Assembly: GCF_001648155.1 (NCBI RefSeq)
Contig: NZ_CP015199.1
Location: 434,001 to 498,000 of the forward strand
Length of the DNA stretch: 64,000 nt
Direction of reading: 5' to 3'
From: Chryseobacterium glaciei
GTDB taxonomy: Bacteria > Bacteroidota > Bacteroidia > Flavobacteriales > Weeksellaceae
Made by a program: the position numbers and the translations under genes. The notes under the pieces are model-generated. The model was not told the origin of the DNA. It saw only the letters and a program-made list of their open reading frames with translations, and did no database searches. Below are positions 44,984-53,026 of the stretch, piece by piece. Numbering within the stretch: position 1 is the first letter of the stretch; each line of letters begins with the position of its first letter.

Positions 44984-45883
44984 TTAAGAATAATATAAAT
45001 CGTCAACGTTAGATTTCAGGAATCTCCATGTTGCGATGATTGTACTTAGAACCGTAATTAAAACTCCAACTCCCAATACAAGCACGATCAACCAAAAATA
45101 CTGCTGATTATCCTGTACGAATGATGAACCGATCTGGCTCGTGAAATAATACCAAACACCACATAAAGCAGCAAGCCCGATAAAAGAACCGATAGCTCCT
45201 AAAACAATAGCTTCAATGATAAAAGGCTTTAAGATAAATCTTCTTTTCGCTCCTACCAACTGCATGGTTTTGATAATAAATCTTTTTGAAAATATTTTCA
45301 GACGGATAGAGTTATTAATTAAAACTACCGCTAAAATCAAAAATAAAAGAGAAAAACCAAAAATCCATTTTAAAATTCTACTCAGGTTGTTGTATACATC
45401 TACCATTAAGGTACTGTCATTTTTCACGTCTACAACTCCCGGAACGGATTTGATGATCTTTATCGCTGCATCAATTTTTGCAGGGTCTACATATTCAGGT
45501 TTTAGAGCAATTTCTATAGAAGAAGGGAAAATATTCTCCTCGAAAAGCGCATCGCTATCGATTCCCATACTTTTTTTCGCTTCAACTGCGGCAGCAGCTC
45601 TTGAAATGTAGGTCGCCTTTTTTACAGGTGCCAAAGTCTGTACTTTCTTTAAAGTTTCTTCTTCAAATTTTGCAATTTTTACAGAGTCTTTTGCGTCATA
45701 GTTTTCATCAAAGTAGGCATTGACAACCAATTGTTCCTTGATATAGTCGGAATATTTCTGGGCATTGATCAAAATAAGTCCCATTAATCCTAACAAAAAT
45801 AACACTAAGGCAATACTTATTACGACTGTAATATTGCTCGATCGAAGTCTCTTCTTATTAAATTCATCTACAGATTTAGCCAT
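44984..45883 (-). CDS. ftsX: Cell division protein FtsX (ABC permease-like)
   Basis: 299 residues with four membrane spans: one near residue 25 and three after 175. The extracytoplasmic domain (about 45-170) has the FtsX landmark sequence before FSKRFIIKTMQLVGAKRRFI (around 205). FtsX works with the ATPase FtsE to regulate cell-wall hydrolases at the septum. FtsE is not adjacent here, as is usual in Flavobacteriia. It is divergent from rsmA and first in the ftsX-DUF3098-uppP-truB-rluF run. Confidence 0.93.
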   Translation of the reverse strand: MAKSVDEFNKKRLRSSNITVVISIALVLFLLGLMGLILINAQKYSDYIKEQLVVNAYFDENYDAKDSVKIAKFEEETLKKVQTLAPVKKATYISRAAAAVEAKKSMGIDSDALFEENIFPSSIEIALKPEYVDPAKIDAAIKIIKSVPGVVDVKNDSTLMVDVYNNLSRILKWIFGFSLLFLILAVVLINNSIRLKIFSKRFIIKTMQLVGAKRRFILKPFIIEAIVLGAIGSFIGLAALCGVWYYFTSQIGSSFVQDNQQYFWLIVLVLGVGVLITVLSTIIATWRFLKSNVDDLYYS

Positions 45884-45974
45884 TAATATTAAAATTTTTG
45901 GCTAAATTAGAAAAAAACTTCCGAAATTTGGGACGAAATAGAGAAAATCATTGTTAATAAAATCATAAAAAAAC

Positions 45975-46745
45975 TTGAGTGTAAAAGCAAAAAAACATCT
46001 TGGTCAACACTTTTTGACAGATGAAAATATCGCAAGAAAAATCGTAGAAGGTCTTAGTTTTGAGAACTATAAGAATATTATGGAAATAGGCCCGGGAACG
46101 GGAGTCCTTACCAAATACCTTCTCGAAAAAGAGCAAAACCTTTATCTTGCAGAAATAGATACCGAATCTATAGAGTACCTGAAAAACACCTATCCTAAGA
46201 TTACAGAAGAGATCTTTGTAGGAGATTTCCTGAAGCAGGATTTCAATTTTATTAATAACGATCAAATTGCTATTATTGGAAACTTCCCTTATAATATTTC
46301 TTCACAGATCTTATTCAAAATCATAGATCACTATGAATTGATTCCGGAAATGGTTGGAATGTTCCAAAAAGAAGTGGCAGAAAGAACGGCATCTGTGCCA
46401 AGAACGAAGGAGTACGGAATTCTATCTGTTTTGGTTCAGGCATACTATGACGTTACTTATCTGTTTACAGTGCATGAAAACGTCTTCAATCCACCTCCAA
46501 AGGTAAAGTCGGGAGTTATTAAATTAACCCGAAACCCAAAAGAAGGGTTGGCAGGAAATGAAGTTCTTTTCAAACAAATCGTAAAGGCTGGTTTTAATCA
46601 AAGGAGAAAAAAATTATCCAACTCTTTAAAAGTATTGGAAATTCCTGAAGAATTGAAAACGCATGAATTTATGGATAAAAGAGCTGAAGAATTAAGCGTT
46701 AGTGACTTTATCAATTTCACCAAACTCTGGAAAGAAAACCGATAA
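45975..46745 (+). CDS. rsmA: 16S rRNA dimethyladenosine transferase (KsgA)
   Basis: 256 residues. Motif I EIGPGTGVLT is at 37-46, and motif IV reads NFPYN near 98, where the family usually has NLPYN or NIPYN. The N-terminus SVKAKKHLGQHFLTD is typical. RsmA dimethylates A1518 and A1519 of 16S rRNA in late 30S assembly. The start is TTG at 45975: a stop at 45966 lies in frame and no ATG follows before the conserved N-terminus; GTG at 45981 is the only alternative. A strong terminator follows. Confidence 0.96.
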   Translation: MSVKAKKHLGQHFLTDENIARKIVEGLSFENYKNIMEIGPGTGVLTKYLLEKEQNLYLAEIDTESIEYLKNTYPKITEEIFVGDFLKQDFNFINNDQIAIIGNFPYNISSQILFKIIDHYELIPEMVGMFQKEVAERTASVPRTKEYGILSVLVQAYYDVTYLFTVHENVFNPPPKVKSGVIKLTRNPKEGLAGNEVLFKQIVKAGFNQRRKKLSNSLKVLEIPEELKTHEFMDKRAEELSVSDFINFTKLWKENR

Positions 46746-46758
46746 AATTTTAAACATA

Positions 46759-46794
46759 AAAAAGCCTTTCAAGTTAAATTGAAAGGCTTTTTTT
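46759..46794. terminator. Terminator between rsmA and the first anchor-L gene
   Basis: AAAAAGCCTTTCAA pairs with TTGAAAGGCTTTTT, followed by more T. It can serve both convergent genes. Confidence 0.95.
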
Positions 46795-46815
46795 GATATT
46801 TGCATTATCTATTTA

Positions 46816-49170
46816 TTATTCTCTATTCTTTAGTAAGATCCAACCAGACCAGTTCATCTGAGCTTTTGATTTTGGATAATCAAAGTTGAATTTGTACCAG
46901 TAAGTAGCTGTTGGCAATCTCTTACCTGCTACAGTACCGTTCCAGATAGGATTTTGTTTTGAGAATCTGAACATCTCAACTCCATATCTGTCGTAGATAG
47001 AACCTGTGAAGTTTTTGAACTCTCCAAGTGACGTAAGATCCAGCACATCGTTTACACCATCTTGGTTAGGCGTAATAATGTTTGAAATCTGCAATGTAAA
47101 GAACTCAAGCGCTCCCACACAATGCGTACCTACTACTCTCACCTGAATGTTGTATGTCGTATTACTCTGTAATCCCGAAAATACATTCGATTGCTGCCAA
47201 TTAATACCTCCATCAACAGAATATTCTAAAACTCCCTGAATATTATTAATTGGTGGGTTTTCAGCAGTGATCGTCAATGTTCCATTTCCATAATTGATAT
47301 TAGAAACGAAAGGTGAAGCTGCACCCATTACTTTCACAGGGAAGATTTTCTTACAAATTCCGTTATCAATTTCAACTGTATAAATTCCCCATTCATCTAC
47401 TGCAATAGTCTGCGTTGTAGCTCCCGTGCTCCATAAATACTTGTAATTAGGACCTGTTCCTGCATCTAAGATTACTCTGTCTCCTAGACACATTTCTACA
47501 TCTTTCAATGGAGTAACTATTTCAGGAACCACTTCCACAGTTACGGTTGCCGGCTGTAAAGATTTACATCCTTTAACTCCGATAGCATATACTGTAAATG
47601 TTGTTGTATTAAATAAGGTAACAGTCTGAGTTGGTCCTGTACCTAAGAAATTATTCCATAAGTAAGTGTTTCCTCCTGTAGCTGTTAAATTAACTGATTC
47701 TCCCGGACATATTTTAATTCTGGTAGATACCAAAGTTGCTTTTGGCGTAACTTCTTTTAATAATTTAAGTTCAATCATTTTACTACAGAATCCTCCATTT
47801 GAAACAACTACATATAGAATCTGACCGTCAGTTCCATTATAGTTTAATGGAGTTGTAATAAAATTAGTGTTTTGAGCGATTGCATCTGCCTGATTTTGAT
47901 AAAAATGGAATATCGCACCAGGAGTTGTACTTATTGCCGGCATGATGGTCGACAAGTCGAAAGTAGTAATATCCGGAGTGGTACACAGAAGCAACGTTGC
48001 ATTCTGAGCAGTCGGCGTCGTCCCTCCATGAATTTGAATTGATGCTTTCCCCGGACAAGGATTCCCCGGAACACTTACCTCAATTGTATAGGTTCCCGGC
48101 TGAGTCGCTGTAATTGTGTTCGTTGTAGCACCGTTAACAGCTACTCCGTTAAAGAACCACTGATATAATAAATTAGGATCACTCACAGAAGCTGTGATCA
48201 CTTGCGGTACACCATCACAAACATTAATATCTGAAGGTAAAGTAGCTCCCGAAGGGTCTAATAAATCTACCCCAATTTTAAAAGATCCACCTTCTAAAAA
48301 TACTGCTGAATCAAAAGCTGTATCTCCTGCATCAGCAATTACCATTTTAAAATGATATTGTTGTCCTGCAACTACAGTTGCTGTAGCCGTAAGAGGAACT
48401 GTTCTACCATTAAGATTCGTATCGCCAATTGGAGGGTTATACCCTGCAAAGTATTGTTCGTTTACTGCAGCACATCCACCAAAACCTGTAATTAGTGGGT
48501 GAATATTTGTAATACTTACAGGTCCACCAGCATTCGGCAATACAGCCATGTTGACATATGGTCCTCCTGAAGTAGGTCTAATTAATAAAGCAAATGAATC
48601 TGCAAAACTACAAGGATAATCACCGGTATACTCCTCAGAAGCCATTATATAATTAAATTTAACCTGAGATGATGTAGGAACGAAATCGAATTCTAAGATT
48701 ACCGCATCATTCAAAGGCTTACTTGGGTTGGTTGCTGCTACTAAATCTGGGTCACTACCCGTTCCCACAACGTCGCTAAGCCCTGTTTCAGGAACATTCC
48801 CTGTACGGTTAGCTTTTCCTGTTACCAATACAATCCCGTCTTTAAAAGGAAAGGTGCTTGTTGCTTTATGGAAATAACCCCAAGCTCTGTTTGCATTAGT
48901 GGCCGGTAAATTTGGAGTTACTACAACATTCGAAACGCTGGGTGTAATACACGAATTGGTTCCTGATGATATCAATACATCCTTTACCAATTGCTCCATC
49001 GTAAAACTCGATTCATTATATCCCGGAGCATTTACATCAATAAGATCCCCTGCTTTGGCAGTTGAAGCTGAAAGCTTTTTTATTTGAGGTTTTCTGGGTG
49101 GTGCATTTTGCGAGAATAAAGAAGTAGAACTGAATAAAAAAAAGAAAAAAACCGGTAGATATCTCTTCAT
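46816..49170 (-). CDS. Choice-of-anchor L protein with type B T9SS sorting domain (paralogue 1)
   Basis: 784 residues with a signal peptide (ending SLFSQ). The N-terminal third (about 37-300) is the choice-of-anchor L domain: KAGDLIDVNAPGY, RAWGYFHKATSTFPFKDGIVLVTG and ILEFDFVPTSSQVKFNYIMASEEY, split by loops, with a Cys-rich core. Ig/PKD-like beta modules follow (about 310-690). The last 90 residues (IITPNQDGVNDVLDL to SGWILLKNRE) are a type B T9SS (gliding motility-type) sorting domain, so it should be secreted through T9SS and held outside. It is the shortest of three tandem relatives and shares most with the copy at 53027-55408. Confidence 0.92.
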   Translation of the reverse strand: MKRYLPVFFFFLFSSTSLFSQNAPPRKPQIKKLSASTAKAGDLIDVNAPGYNESSFTMEQLVKDVLISSGTNSCITPSVSNVVVTPNLPATNANRAWGYFHKATSTFPFKDGIVLVTGKANRTGNVPETGLSDVVGTGSDPDLVAATNPSKPLNDAVILEFDFVPTSSQVKFNYIMASEEYTGDYPCSFADSFALLIRPTSGGPYVNMAVLPNAGGPVSITNIHPLITGFGGCAAVNEQYFAGYNPPIGDTNLNGRTVPLTATATVVAGQQYHFKMVIADAGDTAFDSAVFLEGGSFKIGVDLLDPSGATLPSDINVCDGVPQVITASVSDPNLLYQWFFNGVAVNGATTNTITATQPGTYTIEVSVPGNPCPGKASIQIHGGTTPTAQNATLLLCTTPDITTFDLSTIMPAISTTPGAIFHFYQNQADAIAQNTNFITTPLNYNGTDGQILYVVVSNGGFCSKMIELKLLKEVTPKATLVSTRIKICPGESVNLTATGGNTYLWNNFLGTGPTQTVTLFNTTTFTVYAIGVKGCKSLQPATVTVEVVPEIVTPLKDVEMCLGDRVILDAGTGPNYKYLWSTGATTQTIAVDEWGIYTVEIDNGICKKIFPVKVMGAASPFVSNINYGNGTLTITAENPPINNIQGVLEYSVDGGINWQQSNVFSGLQSNTTYNIQVRVVGTHCVGALEFFTLQISNIITPNQDGVNDVLDLTSLGEFKNFTGSIYDRYGVEMFRFSKQNPIWNGTVAGKRLPTATYWYKFNFDYPKSKAQMNWSGWILLKNRE

Positions 49171-49248
49171 AATACTTTTTGTTTCAACAAATTTAATTTT
49201 TTTTTAAATATATCGTATATATATTTAACTTTTTTATTATTAAAAATA

Positions 49249-49272
49249 AAAACCTCCAAAATAGGAGGTTTT
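49249..49272 (-). terminator. Terminator between paralogues 2 and 1
   Basis: AAAACCTCC pairs with GGAGGTTTT. It ends the transcript of the 49295-52870 gene. Confidence 0.85.
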
Positions 49273-49294
49273 CAAAATTATGGTGATTTAATTG

Positions 49295-52200
49295 TTAATT
49301 TCTATTTTTTAATAAGATCCAGCCTGTTCTTAATTCAAGCTTTTTACTTGCCGGATTATCCCATTGAACTCTATACCAATAAGTAGCAGTTGGTACATTA
49401 AGATCTTTTATTGTTCCTCTCCAAACAGCATCAGATTTAGTAGCTTTAAATAATTCCTGCCCGTATCTATTGAAAACAGAAGCTGCAAAATTATTATACT
49501 GACTGATTCCTGAGAAGTCTATAACATCATTTTTACCATCAGAGTTTGGTGTAATTGCATTACTGATTAGGAATGTATAAAACTCTAATGTAGTACTACA
49601 TTTCGCATCTTTAACTCTAACCATCAATTTATAATTGCTGTTATTTAAAACATTATAGAATATATTCGAATTCTGCCATGTTACTCCTCCATCAATAGAA
49701 AATTCTAAAACTCCTCCTATAGGATTGGTCGTTGTAAGCGTAAGAACATGATTTTCAAAAGTCACATTCGTAAATTGAGGCAATACTGGGTTTAACAATT
49801 GTGCTGTGAAAACTTTAGAACAAACTCCATTACTTATCGTAACTGAATAAGTTCCCACTACATCTGTTGATATCGTTTGCGTAGTAGCACCATTACTCCA
49901 TAAATAAGTATAGTTAGGACCCGCTCCCGCATCTAAAATACCCTTATCTCCAACACAGACAAATACATCTTGTAATGTAGAAACAATCGCCGGAACAACC
50001 TCAATTTTAATTTTTGCAGGAAGTACTGAGCTACATCCATTTCCACCTAATGCATACACAGAATACTCTGTAGTAACTGTTGGAGAAACAACCTGAGTAT
50101 TTCCGTTTCCTGTTAATCCAACCCAGTTATAAGTAATACCCCCTGTAGCTGTTAAAGTAACAGATTCTCCGGCACAGATCTTCGATTTATTAGCTGAAAC
50201 CCCTGCTGTTGGAGGGCCAACTATAACTGTAACTGTTGCAGGAGTTGCAGAGATACATCCGTTTGCTCCTATCGCAAAAACGGTATATACGGTCGTCGTA
50301 GTAGGTGAAACAACCTGAGTATTTCCACTCCCCGGAAGAGTTCCCCAATTATAAGTAGCTCCGCCCGTAGCTGTTAAAGTAACCGATTCTCCAACACAAA
50401 TCTGAGCAACTGATGAGGTTAAACCTGCCACCGGAATTGTTTTATTTTCAATGACTGTAACTGTTGCTGTGTAGGTACATGTTAAGTTTCCGGGTTGCGT
50501 TACATTTGAAACCGTTAAAGTATAAGTCCCTCCTGCATTTACGGCAGGTGTTAGAGTATTAGCTCCAGAAACAATATTTCCTCCTACGGTTGTCCATGCG
50601 ATGGTAGAACCTGCAGGAATTACAGACGCTCCGGCATTTATCGTAACCTGATTTGTTGTACAGGTTATTGTTTGCGGAGTTGCTATTGTTAATGTTGTTT
50701 CTGCGGTTCTTACTAATTGCAATGTCACAACATAGCTACAACCTCCATTTTTAACCAAAACATAAATTGTCTGATTTGCAGCACTTGGATATGCTGTAGG
50801 TGTAGGAATTGTATTTGCGTTTCCTGCATTAGCATCTGCCTGCAGTAAATAATAAGCAAAAGTTGCTGTACCCGCTGACGTTATTTGTGGTTGCGCTGAT
50901 GTTAGATCATAAATGATATTTCCAGGCTGGTAACATTTTAATAATGATGCATTTTGTACAGTAATCGGTTGAGAAACTACAACCGTAATTGTAGCAGGAT
51001 TTTGAGATACACAACCATTAGCACCAACAGCAGTTACTGTATAAGTTGTTGTGGTAGCAGGCGTTACAACTTGTGTATTTCCGTTACCAGGTAAACCTCC
51101 CTGCCAGTTGTATGTTGCTCCTCCTGTAGCTGTTAAAGTAACAGATTCTCCGGCGCAGATCAAAACTTTAGTTGCAGTTAATCCCGTTGCAGGTGGCGCG
51201 CTATCCCCTGTTACAGTTACCGTTGCAGTAGTTGTACAATCAAGATTTCCGGGCTGATAATTTTTTGTAATCGTTAAAGTATACGTCCCGGCATTGTTAA
51301 CAACTGGTGTTAATGTATTTCCACCAGAAACAATGTTTCCGCCTACGGTTGTCCAGTTGAATGTAGAACCTGTAGGATATACCGATGTAGAAGCGTTTAA
51401 TGTTATTTGTGAATTTGTACAAGTTAAAACTGTTGACGGAGCAATTGTTGCCGTCATTTGAGGCGCTTTTACCAACTGTAATTCGGCCACTTTTGCACAG
51501 AAACCTGTTTTTACCTGAACATATACCGTACCTCCCGCACTTGGATAAGCTGTGGGAGTAGGAATTGTGTTTGCATTTCCTGCATTAGCATCTGCTAACG
51601 TTGTATAGTAAGCAAATATAGCTCCTGGTGTTGTACTTATTGATGCTTGAGCTGAGGTTAAATTAAATGTTGCATTTCCCGGTGCATAACATGCCGTTAA
51701 CGTTGCATTCTGTACTGTTGGAGATGTACCTCCGACAATCGTGACGCTGGCTGTTCCCGGACATGAATTTCCGGGTATAAAAACCTGAACGGTATATACT
51801 CCCGGCTGAGTTGCCGTATAACTTACAGAAGTAGCTCCAGGAATAGGTGTAGTTCCTAATAACCACACGTAAGTTGCTCCAGGGATATTTGCAGATGCTG
51901 TAAGAACTGTTGGTGTATTATCACAAACATTGATAGATCCAGGAAGTGCTACTCCTGCAGGATCTAAAATTTTAACTCCGATATCGAAAGATCCTGCTTC
52001 CAAGAAAACTCCTGAATCAAAATTTCTATCCTGATAATCTGCCAATACCATTTTAAAATGATATGTCTGCCCCGGGATTACGGTTGCAGTAGCAGTTAAC
52101 GGAACTGTACGTCCATTAAAGTTGGTTTGTATCTGAGGATTATTTAAACCTCCAAAATATTGTTCATTCTTTGGTCCGCAAGGTAAACTTGACGGAATAA

Positions 52201-52870
52201 TATTCGTAACACTTACGGGAGTTCCGTTGGGAAGAAGTGCAAGGTTCGTATAAGTAGGATCGGTGGATTTTTTTAATAATAAAGCAAAACCATCCGAAAT
52301 ATTACATGTAAAATTGTCAAAATATTCTTTTGAAGCAAAGATGTATCTGAATTTAACTTCGGTAGAAGTTGGAACGAAATCAAATTCTATAAAAGTAGCA
52401 TCATTCAATTGCCCATTTGGTACTCCCAAAGCATTCGCAAGATCAATATCTCCTCCTGTCGTTAAATGATCACTTAATGTTCCCTGAAAATCATTTCCGG
52501 CTCTTCTCGCATAACCTGTTGTAAGAACAATACCTTTTGCAAATGGAAAATTGGTTGTGCCTTTGTTGAAATATCCCCAGCTTCTGTTCAGATCACCGAC
52601 TGATAAATTTGGAGAAACTACAACATTACTAACATTTGCTGTAGAACACGTGGATCCTCCTGCTATTAAAACATCTTTCACAAGCTGCTCAACACTAAAG
52701 TTTGTCTCAGGATATCCTGCAGCATTTATATCTATAAATGCCCCTGCCTTCATTGATACCGATGTAGGATTTTTCGCTTTTTCTATTCTTTTATTCTGAG
52801 AGAAAGCGGAATTACCAATAAGTATTAAAAGTAAAGCAAAAAATAAACTTCTTGTCCTCCAATTTAACAT
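49295..52870 (-). CDS. Large choice-of-anchor L protein with duplicated modules and type B T9SS domain (paralogue 2)
   Basis: 1191 residues with a signal peptide (LLLILIGNSAFSQ). The anchor-L domain spans about 40-320. A module of roughly 250 residues then occurs twice (about 382-637 and 637-888): VQNATL or VQNASL start, ADANAGNANTIPTPTAYPSA, a TWTTVGGNIVSG-type strand and a LTATGGATYNW strand. A shorter third copy follows (about 888-975). It ends in a type B sorting domain (AITPNSDGKNDVIDF to GWILLKNRN). It is longer than its neighbours mainly because of this internal duplication, probably by recombination, and likely serves as a surface protein or adhesin. Confidence 0.92.
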   Translation of the reverse strand: MLNWRTRSLFFALLLILIGNSAFSQNKRIEKAKNPTSVSMKAGAFIDINAAGYPETNFSVEQLVKDVLIAGGSTCSTANVSNVVVSPNLSVGDLNRSWGYFNKGTTNFPFAKGIVLTTGYARRAGNDFQGTLSDHLTTGGDIDLANALGVPNGQLNDATFIEFDFVPTSTEVKFRYIFASKEYFDNFTCNISDGFALLLKKSTDPTYTNLALLPNGTPVSVTNIIPSSLPCGPKNEQYFGGLNNPQIQTNFNGRTVPLTATATVIPGQTYHFKMVLADYQDRNFDSGVFLEAGSFDIGVKILDPAGVALPGSINVCDNTPTVLTASANIPGATYVWLLGTTPIPGATSVSYTATQPGVYTVQVFIPGNSCPGTASVTIVGGTSPTVQNATLTACYAPGNATFNLTSAQASISTTPGAIFAYYTTLADANAGNANTIPTPTAYPSAGGTVYVQVKTGFCAKVAELQLVKAPQMTATIAPSTVLTCTNSQITLNASTSVYPTGSTFNWTTVGGNIVSGGNTLTPVVNNAGTYTLTITKNYQPGNLDCTTTATVTVTGDSAPPATGLTATKVLICAGESVTLTATGGATYNWQGGLPGNGNTQVVTPATTTTYTVTAVGANGCVSQNPATITVVVSQPITVQNASLLKCYQPGNIIYDLTSAQPQITSAGTATFAYYLLQADANAGNANTIPTPTAYPSAANQTIYVLVKNGGCSYVVTLQLVRTAETTLTIATPQTITCTTNQVTINAGASVIPAGSTIAWTTVGGNIVSGANTLTPAVNAGGTYTLTVSNVTQPGNLTCTYTATVTVIENKTIPVAGLTSSVAQICVGESVTLTATGGATYNWGTLPGSGNTQVVSPTTTTVYTVFAIGANGCISATPATVTVIVGPPTAGVSANKSKICAGESVTLTATGGITYNWVGLTGNGNTQVVSPTVTTEYSVYALGGNGCSSVLPAKIKIEVVPAIVSTLQDVFVCVGDKGILDAGAGPNYTYLWSNGATTQTISTDVVGTYSVTISNGVCSKVFTAQLLNPVLPQFTNVTFENHVLTLTTTNPIGGVLEFSIDGGVTWQNSNIFYNVLNNSNYKLMVRVKDAKCSTTLEFYTFLISNAITPNSDGKNDVIDFSGISQYNNFAASVFNRYGQELFKATKSDAVWRGTIKDLNVPTATYWYRVQWDNPASKKLELRTGWILLKNRN
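50205..51725 (-). repeat. Internal tandem duplication within paralogue 2
   Basis: Two consecutive repeats of about 750 bp encode the 250-residue modules, with near-identical DNA in places such as GTAGCTGTTAAAGTAACAGA, which recurs at about 50147, 51128 and, slightly changed, 50371. The same stretch occurs in paralogues 1 and 3. Similarity at DNA level suggests recent duplication or gene conversion. Confidence 0.75.
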
Positions 52871-52985
52871 TTTATATTATTTTAAACAAAAATACTATTT
52901 TTTTTGATTGAAATTCAATTCTGAATAATTTACATTACTATGAATACAATTTTATTCATTATCAAATATAAATTTCACTTTAATA

Positions 52986-53014
52986 AAAAAGGCTAACGAA
53001 TTGTTAGCCTTTTT
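52986..53014 (-). terminator. Terminator between paralogues 3 and 2
   Basis: AAAAAGGCTAAC pairs with GTTAGCCTTTTT around GAATT. It ends the transcript of the 53027-55408 gene. Confidence 0.9.
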
Positions 53015-53026
53015 ATGTTTTATTTA

